Source: Rhodobacteraceae bacterium HLUCCA12 (GTDB taxonomy: Bacteria; Pseudomonadota; Alphaproteobacteria; Rhodobacterales; Rhodobacteraceae). From it: 64,000 nucleotides of DNA. Numbering within the stretch: the stretch's first letter is position 1; each line of letters begins with the position of its first letter. The notes beneath the pieces were generated by a model. It did not search any database, had not been told where the DNA came from, and saw only the letters and a list, made by a program, of their open reading frames with translations. A program made the position numbers and the translations under genes. Below, piece after piece: positions 56,058 to 64,000 of this stretch. Location: NCBI GenBank assembly GCA_001314715.1, contig LJSV01000003.1, forward strand, positions 248,001 to 312,000. The letters are read 5' to 3'.

Positions 56058-56938
56058 GGTCTGGTTCGGCACTGGTTCCATTGCGCCACGAGTCCCGCGG
56101 CCGTGCTTTCGGTATCGTCAAAAGCCACGAGGCCCGCAAGGGCGGAACAGTCCAGCGTCAGGGTCTGCACCGCCGATGCCGGTGCCGTCTGCCAGCGCCA
56201 CGCCAGCCCCGCCGCCCCGGCCAGATCGCTCATGCGCACCGGCACCGGCGCCGCCACGTTCAGAACCGGCGGCAAAGGTCGCGGGGTCAGGGCCAGTGCC
56301 CGCACCACCCGCGCAAGGCTTGCCGGCCCGATATACGAACGCCGCGGCCCCTCGCCATCAGCAAAGCGGTCGATGACCAGCGGCGCATCCGACCGCGCAT
56401 TCAGCAGCAAGGCATCGGCACCGGCCACGTTGCCGATCCGCAGGCAGCACACCTCAAGTCCCCGGTCGCGCCACGGGGCGCAGGCGCCCTCCATGTCCAG
56501 CTTGGCGCGGCCATAGGGGGTCGTCGTCTGCGCGCGATCGACCTCCGACCACGGGTGCAATCGCCCGCCGCCATAGACCGCCGAGGACGATGCGACGAGA
56601 ACGCGCGAAACTCCGCCCCGGTGCGCGGCCTCAAGGCAAGCCTCGGCCAGGTGCCGGTTCAGCGCCAGATCGGGGCCCGTTCCCGGCGTGGCCCCCGCCA
56701 GCACCAGCATGGCGCGTGGCGCGCCATGCCGGGCGACCCAGTCGCAAAACGGCGCGGTCCCCTCAAGCGGCGACCAGGCGATCTGGGGCAGTACAGGCGA
56801 CAGTGGAGGTTTCCTGCGGCTTTGCAACGCGACACGAGCGTGCGACGCCGCCCAGACCGCGCTCAGCAAACGCCCGACCCGGCCACTCGCGCCGGTGACG
56901 ATCAGATCCAGGGGGGCATGCGAGGTGTCGGGTGTCAT
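56054..56938 (-). CDS. NAD-dependent sugar epimerase/dehydratase
   Basis: 294 aa extended SDR. N-terminal VTGASGRVGRLL, SSSAVYGGG with the serine, and YGRAKLDME giving the YxxxK pair. Probably makes or modifies the nucleotide sugar used by the coupled transferase. Substrate not predictable. Confidence 0.85.
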   Translation of the reverse strand: MTPDTSHAPLDLIVTGASGRVGRLLSAVWAASHARVALQSRRKPPLSPVLPQIAWSPLEGTAPFCDWVARHGAPRAMLVLAGATPGTGPDLALNRHLAEACLEAAHRGGVSRVLVASSSAVYGGGRLHPWSEVDRAQTTTPYGRAKLDMEGACAPWRDRGLEVCCLRIGNVAGADALLLNARSDAPLVIDRFADGEGPRRSYIGPASLARVVRALALTPRPLPPVLNVAAPVPVRMSDLAGAAGLAWRWQTAPASAVQTLTLDCSALAGLVAFDDTESTAAGLVAQWNQCRTRP

Positions 56939-57034
56939 GCGGTTTCACCGGCCTTTCGCCCTCATTGCCACGATGCGCAACCGGATGCCAGTATCTCACT
57001 ATCGCAGCGTCGATCGCGCGCCACCAAATCGTTG

Positions 57035-57048
57035 ACTGACCGGTCGGT
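57035..57048. promoter_or_regulatory. PaaR-like TetR operator
   Basis: ACTGACCGGTCGGT, a 12-of-14 palindrome around ACCGGT, 55 bp before paaG and overlapping a TTGACT -35-like element. Matches the ACCGACCGGTCGGT style of PaaR sites. Confidence 0.6.
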
Positions 57049-57102
57049 TTATGCAACTCATGTCGCGATGCCGCTTCAGACTGGCATAGACGGGGGAATT
57101 TC

Positions 57103-57894
57103 ATGGTCGAATCCGACACCGTGCTGACGGATCTGTCCGAAGGGCTGTTTCGGATCACGCTCAACCGCCCCGATCGGCTCAATGCCTTTACCACAGAGAT
57201 GCATGTTGCCTTGCGCGGCGCGCTTGAACGCGCCCACACCGAACCGCAGATCCGCGCGGTTCTGTTGACCGGCGCCGGTCGGGGCTTTTGCGCCGGGCAG
57301 GATCTGGGCGAACGCGATCCCAGGGCGGGCGCGCGCACCGATCTGGGCGAAACCATCGGCAATCATTACAACCCGCTGATCCGACTCATCCGCACCCTGG
57401 AAAAGCCGGTCGTCTGCGCCGTGAACGGCGTCGCGGCCGGGGCCGGGGCCAATATCGCGCTGGCCTGCGATATCGTGCTGGCGGCGCATTCGGCGCGCTT
57501 CATCCAGGCCTTTTCCAGGCTTGGCCTCGTGCCCGATGCCGGTGGAAGCTGGTCGCTGCCGCACCTGATCGGCGAGGCCCGCGCCAAGGCACTGGCGATG
57601 ACGGCCGCGCCGCTGGATGCGGAAACGGCCGCGCAATGGGGGCTGATCTGGCAGGCCCTGCCCGACGACCGGCTGATGCCCGAGGCCGAAAACCTGGCAA
57701 CGCGCCTTGCAGGCGGCGCCACGCGCGGGCTGGGCCTGACCAAACGCGCGATCCAGGCCGCGGCCACGCAATCGCTGGACGAGAGCCTCGATCTCGAACG
57801 CGATCTGCAACGCGAGGCGGGCTTTTCCGACGATTATGCCGAGGGCGTCGCCGCCTTTCTGGAAAAACGCCCACCGCAGTTCAGGGGGTGCTGA
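57103..57894 (+). CDS. paaG: 2-(1,2-epoxy-1,2-dihydrophenyl)acetyl-CoA isomerase PaaG
   Basis: 263 aa crotonase. FRITLNRPDRLNAF, the oxyanion-hole GRGFCAGQDLGERDP and ARFIQAFSRLGLVPDAGGSWSLPHLIG, which has the catalytic Asp in place of the glutamate seen in hydratases, as in PaaG. It isomerises the ring epoxide to oxepin-CoA in phenylacetate degradation. Head of paaG-paaI-paaK. Confidence 0.93.
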   Translation: MVESDTVLTDLSEGLFRITLNRPDRLNAFTTEMHVALRGALERAHTEPQIRAVLLTGAGRGFCAGQDLGERDPRAGARTDLGETIGNHYNPLIRLIRTLEKPVVCAVNGVAAGAGANIALACDIVLAAHSARFIQAFSRLGLVPDAGGSWSLPHLIGEARAKALAMTAAPLDAETAAQWGLIWQALPDDRLMPEAENLATRLAGGATRGLGLTKRAIQAAATQSLDESLDLERDLQREAGFSDDYAEGVAAFLEKRPPQFRGC

Positions 57895-57896
57895 CC

Positions 57897-58358
57897 ATGA
57901 TGACCCCGCAAGAACGCGCCGAGGCCAGCGCCCGCGCCATGTGGAGCCGCGATGCGGCCTCGCAGGGGCTGGGCATGTCGCTCGACGCCATCGCCCCCGG
58001 CGCGGCTACGCTGTCGATGACGGTGCAGGAAAACATGACCAACGGTCACAAGACCTGCCACGGCGGCTTCATCTTCACGCTTGCCGACAGCGCCTTTGCC
58101 TTTGCCTGCAACAGCTACAACCAGAATACCGTGGCACAGATGGCCGCGATCACCTTTCTCGCCCCGGCCCATGCCGGCGACCGCCTGATCGCCGAGGCGC
58201 AGGAAATCACACGGGCCGGGCGCTCGGGGATTTACGACATCCGCGTCACCAATCAGTCCGGCACCCGCATCGCCGAGTTTCGGGGACATTCGCGCACCAT
58301 CAAGGGCACCCATGTCCCCGAACCCGCCGCGCCATCGGCACCCGCGCCCAACCCTTGA
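57897..58358 (+). CDS. paaI: Hydroxyphenylacetyl-CoA thioesterase PaaI
   Basis: 153 aa hot-dog thioesterase. CHGGFIFTLADSAFAFACNSYN and FLAPAHAGDRLIAEA are PaaI signatures. It removes dead-end CoA esters to free CoA in the phenylacetate pathway. It starts 2 bp after paaG; two adjacent ATGs are possible. Confidence 0.93.
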   Translation: MMTPQERAEASARAMWSRDAASQGLGMSLDAIAPGAATLSMTVQENMTNGHKTCHGGFIFTLADSAFAFACNSYNQNTVAQMAAITFLAPAHAGDRLIAEAQEITRAGRSGIYDIRVTNQSGTRIAEFRGHSRTIKGTHVPEPAAPSAPAPNP

Positions 58359-58365
58359 GGCCATC

Positions 58366-59679
58366 ATGGAAGACCTGTCTCCCCGCCCCGGCGATCTCGA
58401 ACCCATCGAAACCGCGTCACGCGACGAGATCGCGGCCTTGCAACTGGAACGGCTGCGCTGGTCGCTGCGCCATGCCTATGACAATTCGCCGTTCTACCGG
58501 CAGCGGTTCGACAGTCATGGCGTGCACCCGGATGACCTGAAAACCCTGGCCGACCTGGCCCGGTTTCCCTTCACCCAGAAAAGCGATCTGCGCGACACCT
58601 ATCCGTTCGGCATGTTCGCCGTGCCGCAAGACAGGCTGGTCCGGCTGCATGCCTCGTCCGGCACGACGGGCAAGCCCACGGTCGTGGGATACACCCGGCG
58701 CGACATCGACACCTGGGCGCATCTTGTCGCGCGGTCGATGCGCGCCTCGGGCGCGCGGGCGGGCGACATCGTGCATGTGGCCTATGGATACGGGCTGTTC
58801 ACGGGCGGGCTAGGCGCGCATTACGGCGCCGAAAAACTGGGTTGCACCGTGGTTCCGGTCTCGGGCGGCATGACCGAACGGCAGGTCACGCTGATCACCG
58901 ATTTCCGGCCGCGCGTGATCATGGTCACACCCAGCTACATGCTGTCGATCCTCGACGCCTTTCACCAGGCCGGGCTGGACCCGCGCGACAGCTCGCTGGC
59001 GGTGGGGATCTTCGGCGCCGAACCATGGACCAACGCGATGCGCCGCGAAATCGAGGAGGCCTTCGACATGCATGCCGTCGATATCTACGGCCTGTCCGAG
59101 GTGATGGGGCCGGGGGTGGCCAATGAATGCGTCGAAACCAAGGACGGGCTGCACCTGTGGGAAGACCATTTCTACCCCGAGATCATCGACCCCGCCACGG
59201 GCGACCCGGTCCCCGACGGCGAGATCGGCGAGCTTGTCTTCACCACCCTGACCAAGGAGGGTCTGCCGATCATCCGCTACCGAACCCGCGATCTGACCCG
59301 CCTTCTGCCCGGCACCGCGCGCTCGATGCGCCGGATGGAAAAGATCACCGGGCGCTCGGACGACATGATCATCCTGCGCGGCGTCAATCTCTTTCCCACC
59401 CAGATCGAGGAACAGATCCTGAAATGTGCCGGGCTCGCCCCGCATTTCCAGATCGAATTGACACGCGACGGGCGCATGGACGCGATGATGGTCCATTGCG
59501 AGGCCACGCCGGCCACCGCCGGTGACGACGCGCGCGCGGCCTCGGCCCGCGAACTGGCGCATCACGTGAAAAGCGTGATCGGCGTCTCGGCCCGCATCAC
59601 CGTCCATCCGCCGGGCGGCGCGCCCCGTTCCGAGGGCAAGGCCCGCCGCGTGGTCGACAACCGCCCCCGGGGCGACTGA
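58366..59679 (+). CDS. paaK: Phenylacetate-CoA ligase
   Basis: 437 aa adenylate-forming enzyme. RHAYDNSPFYRQRFD at the N-terminus, the P-loop SSGTTGKPTVVGYT, DIYGLSEVMGPG, YRTRDLTRLLPG and the C-terminal FPTQIEEQIL. It activates phenylacetate to phenylacetyl-CoA. GAGG precedes the ATG. Confidence 0.96.
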   Translation: MEDLSPRPGDLEPIETASRDEIAALQLERLRWSLRHAYDNSPFYRQRFDSHGVHPDDLKTLADLARFPFTQKSDLRDTYPFGMFAVPQDRLVRLHASSGTTGKPTVVGYTRRDIDTWAHLVARSMRASGARAGDIVHVAYGYGLFTGGLGAHYGAEKLGCTVVPVSGGMTERQVTLITDFRPRVIMVTPSYMLSILDAFHQAGLDPRDSSLAVGIFGAEPWTNAMRREIEEAFDMHAVDIYGLSEVMGPGVANECVETKDGLHLWEDHFYPEIIDPATGDPVPDGEIGELVFTTLTKEGLPIIRYRTRDLTRLLPGTARSMRRMEKITGRSDDMIILRGVNLFPTQIEEQILKCAGLAPHFQIELTRDGRMDAMMVHCEATPATAGDDARAASARELAHHVKSVIGVSARITVHPPGGAPRSEGKARRVVDNRPRGD

Positions 59680-59683
59680 CCCC

Positions 59684-59749
59684 CTTCATCTTGCCTTAAA
59701 TACGCTGGGGGTGAATTCGGCGCAGCCGAAGAGGGGGCAACGCCCCCTG
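59684..59749 (-). repeat. Intergenic hairpin repeat, copy F
   Basis: On the minus strand: GGGGGCGTTGCCCCC, TTCGGCTGCGCCGAA, TTCACCCCC and GCGTATTTAAGGCAAGATGA. This is the only copy opposed to both flanking genes (paaK and paaR, both +). Confidence 0.85.
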
Positions 59750-59772
59750 CCACCGCAAAGGAAAGTGCCGCC

Positions 59773-60390
59773 ATGGCCCGCACCCGCGCCACCGATTTCA
59801 GGCAAAAGCAACAGGCGATCCTGTCCAGCGCCGCCGCGGTTCTGGCCGAACACGGCATCGACCGGGCATCCATGGCGCAGATCGCGGCGCAGGCCGGCGT
59901 CTCGAAAGCCCTGCTCTATCACTACTATCCCGGTCGGGATGCGCTGGTCTTTGCCATCATCCGTGACCACCTGCGCCGGCTCGACGCCGCCATTGCGGCG
60001 GCCCGGGCGCCGGGGCGCGACCCCGAGGCCCAACTCGGCGCCCTGATCGGCGCGGTGCTGGAGATCTACCGCGATGCCGACAACGAACACCAGGTCCAGC
60101 TGGGCGGCACCGCCGGTCTGGGTGATGACCAGCGCGCCGAGATCCAGGCCCTGGAACGCCGCATCGTGCGGCGTTTCGCGTCGGTGCTGCGCGCCGTCAA
60201 CCCGGCGCTCGACGCGGCGCCGCGCCCGCTGTTGATGCCGGTGACGATGTCGCTGTTCGGCATGATGAACTGGGCCTACATGTGGTTTCGCGACGACGGC
60301 CCGCTGTCCCGGCACGACTATGCCGCGCTGATGACGCGCCTCGTTCTCGACGGGGCGCGCACACTGCCCGCGGGCTTGCGAAGCAGTTAG
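59773..60390 (+). CDS. paaR: TetR family phenylacetate regulator PaaR
   Basis: 205 aa. N-terminal HTH AAAVLAEHGIDRASMAQIAAQAGVSKALLYHYYPGRDALV, then a C-terminal effector domain with MNWAYMWFRDDGPL. Beside paaGIK and with a matching operator at 57035, it should be the PaaR repressor responding to phenylacetyl-CoA (inference by family). Separated from paaK by repeat copy F. Confidence 0.88.
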   Translation: MARTRATDFRQKQQAILSSAAAVLAEHGIDRASMAQIAAQAGVSKALLYHYYPGRDALVFAIIRDHLRRLDAAIAAARAPGRDPEAQLGALIGAVLEIYRDADNEHQVQLGGTAGLGDDQRAEIQALERRIVRRFASVLRAVNPALDAAPRPLLMPVTMSLFGMMNWAYMWFRDDGPLSRHDYAALMTRLVLDGARTLPAGLRSS

Positions 60391-60452
60391 GACTGGTTTT
60401 GCAGGGCATTTCTTGCTAGGCCTTTTGCCAAACAAGAAAAAACGGGCAGGAC

Positions 60453-61526
60453 ATGGGCAGGATTCCGGGCTTTCGCGGCGTTTATGCCGTGGCATGGGCA
60501 CAAACCGAACTGGGTGACGAACGCGGCCTGCCGCCCGATCTGATGTCGGTTGGCCTGCCATGGTCCTGGCACGGACGCGCCTGGCGGCTGGATACCGGGC
60601 CAGAGACGCTCTGGCTCGATCGTCCGGTGCAGCCGGCCGATCCGCGCGGCCGCGCGCGCGACCGGCTTCGCCGGCTCGCATTTGCCCCCGCCGCAGCTGA
60701 ACAGGCGCTCGATCTGTCGGTATCGGTCGATGATGACCTGCCGGCGGACAGTTTCACGCTCACCGATGGCCACGCCCTGTATCACGCGCGCATCCTGCGC
60801 CAGCCGGGGCGGCTGCTGGCGGTGTTCGATCCCTTGATGCCGCCGCCGGGCCGGGTTTTATGGATCACCGCCTTGAACCTTGCGCCACGGGGGCCCAAGG
60901 CGCGCAGCGGGGTCATCTGTTTTCTGCCCGGAACACGCATCGACACTCCCGACGGGCCGCGCCCGGTCGAGCGTCTGGAGCCGGGCGATCGCGTGGTGAC
61001 CCGCGACAACGGCGACCAGCCACTGGTCTGGTGCGGGGCGACGCATCTGACGGGGGCAGAGCTGTATCTGCACCCGCATCTGCGGCCCGTGCGGATCTGC
61101 GCCGGGGCGCTGGCGGCCTATCGCGCCGGTGCCGGCGCCCTGCCCGATGCCGACCTGCTGGTCTCGCCCGAGCACAGGGTGCTGCTGCGCGGGGCCGACG
61201 ATCTGTTCGGCACGCCCGAGGTGCTGGCCTGCGCCGCCGATCTTGAGGACGGGCGCCGGATCCGGCGCGATTTCGCCCCATCCTCGGTGACCTATGTGCA
61301 TCTGATGTTTGAACGCCACCAGATCATCACGGCCAATGGCCTGCCCTGCGAAAGCTTTCACCCCGCCCTTGCCGGGGCCGAGGTTTTGAAATGGCACGCC
61401 CGCGCGCTGGAACGCGCCATGCCCGGGCTGGTCGAGGCGCCGGGCAGACTGGGTCCGCCCGCACGGCGCTGCCTGGACACGGCCGAGGCGCGCATGCTGC
61501 TGCATGGCGCCGCCCGCACGGCGTGA
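60453..61526 (+). CDS. Hint-domain (Hedgehog/intein-type) protein
   Basis: 357 aa. The Hint module starts at the nucleophile-like Cys156 in VICFLPGTRIDTPDGPRPVERLEPGD and runs to about residue 300, with VSPEHRVLL and HQIITANGLPCESFHP as later blocks. The first 150 residues have no known domain and no signal peptide. These Hint_2 proteins are common in Rhodobacterales and of unknown use; some may be autoprocessing. No type I secretion repeats are visible. Confidence 0.85.
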   Translation: MGRIPGFRGVYAVAWAQTELGDERGLPPDLMSVGLPWSWHGRAWRLDTGPETLWLDRPVQPADPRGRARDRLRRLAFAPAAAEQALDLSVSVDDDLPADSFTLTDGHALYHARILRQPGRLLAVFDPLMPPPGRVLWITALNLAPRGPKARSGVICFLPGTRIDTPDGPRPVERLEPGDRVVTRDNGDQPLVWCGATHLTGAELYLHPHLRPVRICAGALAAYRAGAGALPDADLLVSPEHRVLLRGADDLFGTPEVLACAADLEDGRRIRRDFAPSSVTYVHLMFERHQIITANGLPCESFHPALAGAEVLKWHARALERAMPGLVEAPGRLGPPARRCLDTAEARMLLHGAARTA

Positions 61527-61564
61527 CGCCCCCCACGGGCCGCTGCGCGCGCGGCGGCGGTGGA

Positions 61565-61617
61565 CGCGGGGGTTTCACACCCCCGCACCCCCGTGGCGTA
61601 TTTTCGGCAAGATGAAG
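61565..61617 (+). repeat. Intergenic hairpin repeat, copy G (shortened)
   Basis: Only one hairpin (GCGGGGG-TTTCACA-CCCCCGC) followed by ACCCCCGTGGCGTATTTTCG and GGCAAGATGAAG. Same orientation as the preceding Hint gene. Confidence 0.8.
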
Positions 61618-61639
61618 CCGGGGCGTCGGGACAAGAGCC

Positions 61640-61667
61640 ATTGACTCTGGGTCTGGCTGAAGTATAA
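61640..61667 (+). promoter_or_regulatory. Sigma-70 promoter of rpsD
   Basis: TTGACT at 61640-61645 and TATAAG at 61662-61667 with a 16-bp spacer. The transcript would start near 61674 and have a leader of about 220 nt. Confidence 0.65.
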
Positions 61668-61675
61668 GCCGCGCG

Positions 61676-61698
61676 TCCCGGGTCCGCACCCGGGGCTT
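61676..61698 (+). terminator. Leader hairpin CCCGGGT/ACCCGGG with T-tail
   Basis: A 7-bp perfect stem with a CCGC loop followed by GGCTTTT, at the very 5' end of the predicted rpsD leader. It could end Hint transcripts or act as an attenuator. Confidence 0.5.
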
Positions 61699-61702
61699 TT
61701 CA

Positions 61703-61895
61703 TTGGTGTTGGTGGACCCCGCAAGGGGAAACCTGTCGCCGGGGCAACCCGGAGGAGGACAACGCCCTTCTGTCCCGCCTTGGCCGGGACCGGAGACCAC
61801 CGGGGAACGGCGCGTCACGGGACGATCCGAGACCCGAACGGTGGGAACCGGTTTTCGGAACAGTCGAGGACGCAGACGAAAGAAGGAGATCAGCG
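61703..61895 (+). ncRNA. Structured 5' leader of rpsD (putative S4 autoregulatory RNA)
   Basis: Successive hairpins: CCCC-GCAA-GGGG (61716-61727), CCGGG-GCAA-CCCGG (61738-61751), GTCCCG/CGGGAC (61771-61789) and CGGT-GGGA-ACCG (61838-61849). Three of the four loops are GNRA tetraloops. No reading frame fits. The gap from 61527 to 61895 otherwise holds repeat copy G and the promoter. Confidence 0.55.
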
Positions 61896-62516
61896 ATGAC
61901 CAAACGCACCGCTGCCAAGTACAAGATCGACCGCCGCATGGGCGAAAACATCTGGGGCCGCGCCAAGTCGCCGGTGAACCGGCGCGAATACGGCCCCGGC
62001 CAGCACGGCCAGCGCCGCAAGCAGAAGCTGTCGGATTTCGGCACCCAGCTGCGCGCCAAGCAGAAGCTGAAGGGCTATTACGGCGATCTGACCGAAAAGC
62101 AGTTCAAGCGCATCTACGGCGACGCCACGCGCGTCAAGGGCGACACCGGTGAGAACCTGGTCGGCCTGCTGGAGCGGCGTCTGGATGCCGTCGTCTATCG
62201 CGCCAAGTTCGTGCCCACGATCTTTGCCGCCCGCCAGTTCGTGAACCACGGCCATGTCACCGTGAACGGCAAGCGCGTGAACATCGCCTCGTATCGCGTG
62301 AAGGAAGGCGATGTCGTCGCCGTGCGCGATCGTTCGAAACAGCTGGCGATCGTTCTGGAATCGGTTGCCCTGGCCGAGCGCGACGTGCCCGACTATATTG
62401 ACGCCGACCATTCCAAGATGACCGCCACGTTCGTGCGCACGCCCTCGCTGGCGGATGTGCCCTATGCGGTGCAGATGGAGCCCAACCTCGTCGTCGAATA
62501 TTACGCCAAGAACTGA
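61896..62516 (+). CDS. rpsD: 30S ribosomal protein S4
   Basis: 206 aa. Starts [16 protein letters not shown], contains [12 protein letters not shown] and the S4 RNA-binding domain [15 protein letters not shown]...[17 protein letters not shown]4 nucleates 30S assembly and is a known translational autoregulator in other bacteria. AAGGAG precedes the ATG; a strong terminator follows. Confidence 0.98.
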   Translation: MTKRTAAKYKIDRRMGENIWGRAKSPVNRREYGPGQHGQRRKQKLSDFGTQLRAKQKLKGYYGDLTEKQFKRIYGDATRVKGDTGENLVGLLERRLDAVVYRAKFVPTIFAARQFVNHGHVTVNGKRVNIASYRVKEGDVVAVRDRSKQLAIVLESVALAERDVPDYIDADHSKMTATFVRTPSLADVPYAVQMEPNLVVEYYAKN

Positions 62517-62552
62517 TCCGGCCCTGGCCAGACGGTTTCTTGCACGATTGCG

Positions 62553-62583
62553 GGCCGCGCCGGGGATACCGGCGCGGCCTTTT
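62553..62583 (+). terminator. Rho-independent terminator of rpsD
   Basis: GGCCGCGCCGG and CCGGCGCGGCC form an 11-bp stem with loop GGATA, followed by TTTTCC. Confidence 0.88.
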
Positions 62584-62652
62584 CCTTTGCCCGCAGCGCG
62601 GCAGGCGCGGGCAGATCGCAGGCAGCGGCCCGATCGGGGCCAAGGAGGACCC

Positions 62653-63756
62653 ATGAGCGACGCCATCCGCCCGCAGCCGGGCATCATGGAGATCGCGCTT
62701 TACGAGGGCGGCAAGGCCAAGCTGGATGGCCATGCCGAGGTGGTGAAGCTCAGCTCGAACGAGAATCCGCTGGGGCCCGGCACGGCCGCGCAGGACGCGA
62801 TGCGCGCCCTTGCCCTGGGCAACGGCGCGGCGGGGTTGCATCGCTATCCGTCGACCGACCACGCCGAACTGCGCGCCGCGATTGCCGAGGTGCACGACCT
62901 GGATCCGGCACGGGTGATCTGCGGCGTGGGGTCCGACGAAATCATCGCGTTCCTGTGCCAGGCCTATGCCGGTCCGGGCGACGAGGTGCTTTACAGCGAA
63001 TACGGCTTCCTGATGTACAAGATCTCGGCGCAGGCGGCGGGCGCGACCCCTGTCGCCGCCCCGGAAACCGAGCGCCACACCGATGTCGATGCGCTGCTGG
63101 CCGCCGCCAGCGAACGCACCCGGCTGGTCTTCGTGGCCAACCCCAACAACCCCACGGGCACGATGATACCCATGCCCGAGATCGAGCGCCTGGCCGAGGG
63201 CCTGCCGGAACAGGCGCTGCTGGTGCTGGACGGCGCCTATGCCGAGTATATCGAGGGGTTCGACGGCGGCCAGGCGCTGGTCGAGGCGCGCGCGAATGTC
63301 ATCATGACGCGCACCCTATCGAAGATCTATGGGCTGGGCGGGTTACGTGTCGGCTGGGCCTATGGGCCGCAAGCGGTGATCGATGTCCTCAACCGGGTGC
63401 GGGGGCCGTTCAACCTGTCCAGCCTGCAACTGGAGATCGGTGCGGCCGCCCTGCGCGATCAAGTCCATGTCGAGCGGTCGCGCAAGGCCAATGCCGAGGC
63501 CCGTCGCTGGCTGACCGACGCGCTGCGCGACGCCGGCACCGGGGTGGACGAAAGCCAGGGAAACTTCGTCCTGGCGCGGTTCGACGGCGCGGAAACCGCC
63601 GATGCGGTCGACGCCGCCTTGCAGCAAGAGGGGATACTGGTGCGCAAGATGGGCGGATACGGCCTGCCACAGGCCTTGCGCATCACCGTCGGCACGATGC
63701 GCGATTGCCAGCGACTTGCGGCGGTGACCGCCCGCGTGCTGGGTGAAAGGACATGA
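62653..63756 (+). CDS. hisC: Histidinol-phosphate aminotransferase
   Basis: 367 aa class II PLP enzyme. [36 protein letters not shown] and the PLP lysine in [20 protein letters not shown]. It makes histidinol phosphate and, in Rhodobacterales where it sits beside tyrC, may also transaminate aromatic precursors (arogenate route). AAGGAGG precedes the ATG. Coupled to the next gene by ATGA. Confidence 0.93.
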   Translation: MSDAIRPQPGIMEIALYEGGKAKLDGHAEVVKLSSNENPLGPGTAAQDAMRALALGNGAAGLHRYPSTDHAELRAAIAEVHDLDPARVICGVGSDEIIAFLCQAYAGPGDEVLYSEYGFLMYKISAQAAGATPVAAPETERHTDVDALLAAASERTRLVFVANPNNPTGTMIPMPEIERLAEGLPEQALLVLDGAYAEYIEGFDGGQALVEARANVIMTRTLSKIYGLGGLRVGWAYGPQAVIDVLNRVRGPFNLSSLQLEIGAAALRDQVHVERSRKANAEARRWLTDALRDAGTGVDESQGNFVLARFDGAETADAVDAALQQEGILVRKMGGYGLPQALRITVGTMRDCQRLAAVTARVLGERT

Positions 63757-64000
63757 CCCGGCTATATGACAAGGTCGCCCTGATCGGGCTGGGGTTGATC
63801 GCCTCGTCCATGGCGCATGCAATGCGGCGGCACGGGCTGGCCGGAGAAATCGCGGGCCATGCCCGCACCGCCGAGACCCGCAAGGCCGCGCTGGAGATCG
63901 GGATCGTTGACAGCGTTCACGAAACCGCCGCCGATGCCGTCACGGGTGCCGACCTCGTGGTGCTGGCAGTGCCCGTCGGGGCCATGGCCGATGTCGCGCA
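63753..64000 (+). CDS. tyrC: Prephenate/arogenate dehydrogenase (partial)
   Basis: First 82 codons only. NAD-binding motif [17 protein letters not shown] and [14 protein letters not shown] are typical of TyrA/TyrC. It makes the tyrosine precursor. It starts inside the hisC stop, so the two are translated together. Confidence 0.85.
   Translation, partial: MTRLYDKVALIGLGLIASSMAHAMRRHGLAGEIAGHARTAETRKAALEIGIVDSVHETAADAVTGADLVVLAVPVGAMADVA

Noticed and set aside
12831-61617. Intergenic repeats as CRISPR or insertion-sequence remnants
   Set aside because: Copies are kilobases apart, have no spacers, no transposase and no target-site duplications.
61703-62152. GTG-started plus-strand frame within the rpsD leader
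   Set aside because: Out of frame with rpsD, overlaps its 5' end, and the codons coincide with the hairpins. The RNA structure explains the conservation better than a leader peptide.

Overview
This window is ordinary chromosome from a high-GC alphaproteobacterium, almost certainly Rhodobacterales (Roseobacter/Rhodobacter group). The signs are crotonyl-CoA carboxylase/reductase plus ethylmalonyl-CoA mutase, a ccoNOQP-ccoGHIS cluster next to fnrL and hemN, COQ9 and UbiK, TRAP, Ugp and BMP-type transporters, and typical Rhodobacterales operons (nfuA-tsaB-rimI, dnaX-ybaB-recR, lgt-midA-pgeF). I saw no insertion sequence, prophage, CRISPR array, tRNA or rRNA.

Layout. 1-2740: a BMP-type ABC importer (permease cut by the window edge). 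2915-4501: nfuA-tsaB-rimI. 4734-7349: clpB behind a candidate heat-shock promoter. 7839-12800: ccr, a glycerolipid acyltransferase and ecm, giving two ethylmalonyl-CoA pathway enzymes around a lipid gene. 12959-22581: housekeeping genes (dgkA, ubiK, lgt-midA-pgeF, dnaX-ybaB-recR, a quinone oxidoreductase, an aminotransferase, COQ9, rpsU). 22759-27574: two Lrp regulators flanking ald, then trxB, a Nudix hydrolase and a secreted lipase-like hydrolase. 27599-39029: the microaerobic respiration block (ccoS, ccoI, ccoH, ccoG, ccoP, ccoQ, ccoO, ccoN, a universal stress protein, fnrL, hemN) with four FNR-type boxes.

39061-42900 is the most suggestive catabolic island: an SDR and an ACAD10/11-like acyl-CoA dehydrogenase face an APH-type kinase coupled to a GntR regulator. 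This is the same trio of families as the levulinate/4-hydroxyacid (LvaD/LvaC/LvaA) route. 42968-46466 is a GntR regulator with TTTGATCAAA palindromes, a class III aminotransferase and an amine/amino-acid oxidase (probable polyamine use). 46700-51920: a polysaccharide deacetylase and ugpBAEC. 52062-56938: a TRAP transporter and a sugar transferase/epimerase pair. 57103-60390: a phenylacetate subcluster (paaG-paaI-paaK-paaR) with a PaaR-like operator. 60453-64000: a Hint-domain protein, rpsD with a long structured leader, hisC and the start of a prephenate dehydrogenase.

Two non-coding signals stand out. One is a family of seven intergenic repeats of about 55-70 bp (two GC hairpins plus a conserved tail), six of them downstream of and co-oriented with a gene. 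The other is the roughly 220-nt rpsD leader, which holds three hairpins capped by GNRA tetraloops.
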